Of a stretch of DNA of 7,824 nucleotides, positions 5,422 through 7,824 are shown one piece after another. The notes below the pieces were generated by a model. The model had not been told where the DNA came from. It searched no databases and saw nothing but the letters and a program-made list of their open reading frames with translations. Within the stretch, counting starts at the first letter, position 1; every line of letters starts with the position of its first letter. The translations under genes were made by a program, and so were the position numbers. Origin of the DNA: an uncultured Collinsella sp. (lineage in GTDB: Bacteria; Actinomycetota; Coriobacteriia; Coriobacteriales; Coriobacteriaceae); contig CABUVF010000099.1 in NCBI GenBank assembly GCA_902494945.1, positions 1 to 7,824 of the forward strand, in the 5' to 3' direction.

Positions 5422-6141
5422 CTATCGCTTGGAGTTGACGCGGTAGTGGAAGATCTCGGGATGCGTGCGGGCATGCGTGACCTCGAACAAGATGCCGTCC
5501 GAAGTGTACGACTGGCTCTCCATGACGGCGACACAGTTGTACTTGCCAAGGTCCAAGTAGCTGCAGTCCTCATCGTTGGCGAGCTCGACACTCACCGTAC
5601 GGCGGCTCGCCATCACTTTGATGCCGCGCTTGTGCTCCAGATAGTCGTAGATGGACTTCTCGGCGACCTCGGGCGTCAGGCCCTTGGCGATCGACTCCAA
5701 AAAGTAGCCGTGGTCCACCTGGCGAGCACTGCCGTTGAGACTCCGGACACGCACTACACGAATCAGCTCCTCGCCCACCTTAAAGCCAAGGCGACGAGAA
5801 AGTTGCTCAGTGCAAATCAAATGTTCAAAAGACTTGACCTCGGTCGATGCGACGGCATTGTTGCGTTTTGCGAACTCGCCAAACGACTCAACCTCTTCAA
5901 GTGCGCCCAACATGTCGGTTTCGCCCTTAAGCCAAATAACGCGCACGCCCTTGCCGTGTATGGGCTGCACAAACATCCCGTCGGCCAGCATACCCAAGGC
6001 GCGACGGACGGTATTGCGCGTGCAGCCAAACTCCGCGGTCAGCTCGGCTTCGGTTGGCAGCATCTCCTGAAACGCATACGTCCCATTCATGATGCGCGAG
6101 CGTATTTCTCGGTAGATTCCTTCGTATATCGCTTTTGGCAT
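5422..6141 (-). CDS. GntR-family (HutC/UTRA) transcriptional regulator, TreR-like
   Basis: This 239-residue cytoplasmic regulator has an N-terminal winged helix-turn-helix (about 1-70) with L-P-T-E-A-E-L-T-A-E-F-G-C-T-R-N-T-V-R-R-A-L, and the wing H-G-K-G-V. A UTRA effector domain follows (about 85-232). It resembles B. subtilis TreR, the trehalose-6-phosphate-responsive repressor, through the effector domain: E-S-F-G-E-F near 85, K-S-I-Y-D-Y-L-E near 162, and N-D-E-D-x-x-Y-L-D-L near 189. The start is supported by GAGGTG at 6152-6147, 5 bases upstream. It lies between the ABC operon and the divergent PTS gene, and operator-like palindromes flank it on both sides, including its own promoter. 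It is inferred to be a repressor of all three units, with a disaccharide phosphate as inducer. The exact sugar is not established. Confidence 0.92.
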   Translation of the reverse strand: MPKAIYEGIYREIRSRIMNGTYAFQEMLPTEAELTAEFGCTRNTVRRALGMLADGMFVQPIHGKGVRVIWLKGETDMLGALEEVESFGEFAKRNNAVASTEVKSFEHLICTEQLSRRLGFKVGEELIRVVRVRSLNGSARQVDHGYFLESIAKGLTPEVAEKSIYDYLEHKRGIKVMASRRTVSVELANDEDCSYLDLGKYNCVAVMESQSYTSDGILFEVTHARTHPEIFHYRVNSKR

Positions 6142-6174
6142 TGTTTCACCTCTACATCTTCGTTCTGGCTAGGC

Positions 6175-6202
6175 ACAATAGCATTTCTTTGGGTTGTTTA
6201 AA
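6175..6202 (-). promoter_or_regulatory. Candidate promoter of the regulator gene
   Basis: On the minus strand, TTTAAA (6202-6197) and TATTGT (6180-6175) are 16 bases apart, each four of six to consensus. The expected start is near 6168, giving a leader of about 27 bases that contains the GAGGTG ribosome site. It shares the blocks TTYAAACAAC and TATTGTGC with the ABC operon promoter. Confidence 0.5.
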
Positions 6203-6205
6203 CCG
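6194..6205. promoter_or_regulatory. Operator-like site C (TTGTTTAAACCG)
   Basis: It matches the palindrome TTGTTTAAACAA at ten of twelve positions, with one half-site intact and the GT-N4-AC core kept. It covers the -35 of the candidate regulator promoter, as site A does for the ABC operon, which suggests autorepression. Confidence 0.55.
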
Positions 6206-6302
6206 TCTATCGGCAAAGCACCGATTATTAACTGTCAACGGCGCCCGTGATGTTCCAATCGATTCGAATCAAAACCATCAATGCGGCGAACGCTCACTCC
6301 CC

Positions 6303-6308
6303 TACAAT
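6303..6308 (+). promoter_or_regulatory. Candidate -10 element of the PTS gene
   Basis: TACAAT matches TATAAT at five of six positions. No convincing -35 lies 16-18 bases upstream, so the promoter may be weak or need activation. Transcription would start near 6315, directly at operator-like site D. Confidence 0.4.
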
Positions 6309-6315
6309 TAACTCA

Positions 6316-6327
6316 TTGTTTAAACGT
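6316..6327. promoter_or_regulatory. Operator-like site D (TTGTTTAAACGT)
   Basis: It shares TTGTTTAAAC exactly with site C and matches TTGTTTAAACAA at ten of twelve positions. It lies just after the candidate -10 of the PTS gene, where a bound repressor would block initiation, and 38 bases before the PTS start codon. Confidence 0.55.
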
Positions 6328-6365
6328 TCTTGCTCGCACAGCATGTTGCATCCGGAAGGCATATT

Positions 6366-7824
6366 ATGCTGCAGAAAATCCAACGTTTTGGCGGAGCCAT
6401 GTTCGCGCCCGCCATGCTGTTTTCTATATCAGGCCTCATGGTCGGCATCTCCGCCCTCGCCACGACCGTAGACATCGTCGGTGACCTCGCCGTATACGGA
6501 ACCCCTTGGTACGTTTTCTGGACCATCATCCAGCGCGGCTCGTGGACGGTCTTTAAACGTCTCCCGCTCCTTTTTGCCGTAGCGCTGCCTATCGGTCTTG
6601 CCCAAAAGCAACCGGCACGCTGCTGCCTCGAGGCACTCGTGGCCTATTTTGCCTATTGCTTCTTTTTGAGCGAGATCATTAAGCTGAGCGGAGACAACCT
6701 TGGGCTTAAGTACCCATCATCTTTGACCCCCGCCAGCGGTATCACCGTCATCGACGGCATCAAGACGCTCGACACCGGCATTATCGGCCCGCTGGCGGTA
6801 TCGGCAACCGTCGTCGCCATCCATGACCGCTTCTACGATGCCAAGGTTCCCGATTGGCTCGGCACCTTCTCGGGTTCCTCGCTGGTCTACCTCATCAGCT
6901 TTTTTGCCGTGTTTGCCCTTGCCGCTATCTCGGCCGCCATCGTGCCCTTCGCATACGCTGTGACCGAAACGCTGCGCCACGCACTTGCGGGCGTCGGCCC
7001 CCTCGGCGTGGGCATCTTTGTGTTTTTGGAGCGAGCACTCGAGCCCATGGGGCTGCACCACCTGCTCTATATGCCCATCTATTACGACAATCTGGTCATT
7101 CACGACGGTATTTACGCCACGTGGACCAACCTGCTCCCCATTCTCTCCCATAGCACGCGCCCTTTAAATGAACTTGCGCCCTGGGCAGGTTTTACCGCCA
7201 CCGGCTGGGGCAAGCTCTTTGGCCTTCCCGCCATCGCGGCAGCATTCTATTTCACCGCCAAACCCGAACGCCGCGCCGGCCTTAAGGTCATCCTTTTGCC
7301 CGCCATCGTCGCCTCGGTGGTCTGTGGCGTCACCGAGCCGCTCGAGTTTCTCTTTATGTTCACCTATCCCGGACTCTTTTTGCTCTACGCCGTCCTATCC
7401 TCCTGCCTTGCCATGACCATGAACTTCTTTGGCATCGTCGGCATCTTCTCGGGCGGTCTCATGGAAATGACGGCCTTCAACTTCATCCCACTCATGCGAA
7501 TGCATGCCGGCTCCTACCTTTTGGCGCTCGGTATCGGTCTTGCCTTTAGCCTCATCTTTTTTGTTAGTTTTCGAGCACTCATCTTGGTCTATGACCTTAA
7601 GACGCCGGGCCGCGAGGATCATGTCTCCAATCGCGCGGCAATCGATCGTTTAACGGGAAGCGGCTTTGCCAAAGAGCAATCTCCCAATGGCGAGGTCAGT
7701 ATTCAATCCGATCAAGATCACGTCCTCGCTGAGCGGGTAATTCAGCTTTTAGGTGGCGTTGGCAATATCGTGGGCGCAACCAACTGCGCCACGCGCCTGC
7801 GCGTCGAGGTCGCAGACCCTTCCA
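6366..7824 (+). CDS. PTS alpha-glucoside-type EIICB permease (3' end outside window)
   Basis: The frame is open from ATG 6366 to the window end, 486 residues so far. The start has GGAAGG at 6354-6359, 6 bases upstream, and the N-terminus M-L-Q-K-I-Q-R-F-G-G-A-M-F-A-P is typical of AglA/GlvC/MalP-like enzymes. The protein imports a sugar and phosphorylates it in passage. The membrane EIIC part spans about 1-418 and carries K-T-L-D-T-G-I-I-G (133-141), L-H-H (230-232), the sugar-site motif G-V-T-E-P-L-E-F (321-328) and the closing L-K-T-P-G-R-E-D (411-418). A polar linker leads to EIIB, with L-L-G-G-V-G-N-I-V and the phosphorylated cysteine C474 in T-N-C-A-T-R-L-R. No EIIA is seen; it may lie downstream or be borrowed. 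The likely substrate is maltose, trehalose or another alpha-glucoside. Downstream one expects a 6-phospho-alpha-glucosidase or trehalose-6-phosphate hydrolase. Confidence 0.92.
   Translation, partial: MLQKIQRFGGAMFAPAMLFSISGLMVGISALATTVDIVGDLAVYGTPWYVFWTIIQRGSWTVFKRLPLLFAVALPIGLAQKQPARCCLEALVAYFAYCFFLSEIIKLSGDNLGLKYPSSLTPASGITVIDGIKTLDTGIIGPLAVSATVVAIHDRFYDAKVPDWLGTFSGSSLVYLISFFAVFALAAISAAIVPFAYAVTETLRHALAGVGPLGVGIFVFLERALEPMGLHHLLYMPIYYDNLVIHDGIYATWTNLLPILSHSTRPLNELAPWAGFTATGWGKLFGLPAIAAAFYFTAKPERRAGLKVILLPAIVASVVCGVTEPLEFLFMFTYPGLFLLYAVLSSCLAMTMNFFGIVGIFSGGLMEMTAFNFIPLMRMHAGSYLLALGIGLAFSLIFFVSFRALILVYDLKTPGREDHVSNRAAIDRLTGSGFAKEQSPNGEVSIQSDQDHVLAERVIQLLGGVGNIVGATNCATRLRVEVADPS

Noticed and set aside
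6233..6238. Perfect minus-strand -35 (TTGACA) for the regulator gene
   Set aside because: No -10-like hexamer lies 16-18 bases downstream. The TTTAAA/TATTGT pair nearer the gene fits better.
6339..6371. Stem pairing CAGCAT with ATGCTG at the PTS start codon, hiding the ribosome site
   Set aside because: It is only 6 bp with a 21-nt loop that leaves the GGAAGG site single-stranded, so it is weak and likely chance.

Overview
The window looks like a carbohydrate-uptake locus from a moderately GC-rich Gram-positive bacterium. The best guess is a Coriobacteriia member such as Collinsella. The basis is GC-rich codon use, a lipoprotein-type sugar-binding protein, and the overall look of the proteins; it is an inference, not a database result.

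Layout from left to right. (1) Positions 2-292 (+) hold the last part of a glycogen/maltodextrin phosphorylase, closed by an intrinsic terminator. (2) Positions 293-749 carry no gene. They hold a regular array of six 15-bp arms in alternating orientation (394-609), lying between the terminators of two converging transcription units. (3) A four-gene operon runs on the minus strand from 5115 down to 750: Tat-type lipoprotein sugar-binding protein, MalF-type permease, MalG-type permease, and a MalK/MsmK/UgpC-type ATPase. GC-rich hairpins separate the binding protein from the permeases and the permeases from the ATPase. (4) Positions 5116-5421 hold the operon's promoter and leader, palindromic operator-like sites and a strong terminator. 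(5) A GntR/HutC-family regulator resembling TreR lies at 5422-6141 (-). (6) Divergent from it, an alpha-glucoside-type PTS EIICB gene starts at 6366 (+) and runs off the right end.

How the parts fit together. The regulator sits between an ABC importer and a PTS permease. Four copies of a palindrome close to TTGTTTAAACAA lie in the control regions of all three units: two before the ABC operon, one before the regulator's own gene, one before the PTS gene. The sites before the binding-protein gene and before the regulator gene overlap near-identical candidate promoters. The simplest reading is a local regulon in which a TreR-like repressor, probably sensing a phosphorylated disaccharide made by the PTS, controls both uptake routes and itself. 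The phosphorylase fits the same alpha-glucan/alpha-glucoside theme, but it is a separate unit.

The most unexplained feature is the alternating 15-bp repeat array at 394-609. The most testable is the four-site regulon.
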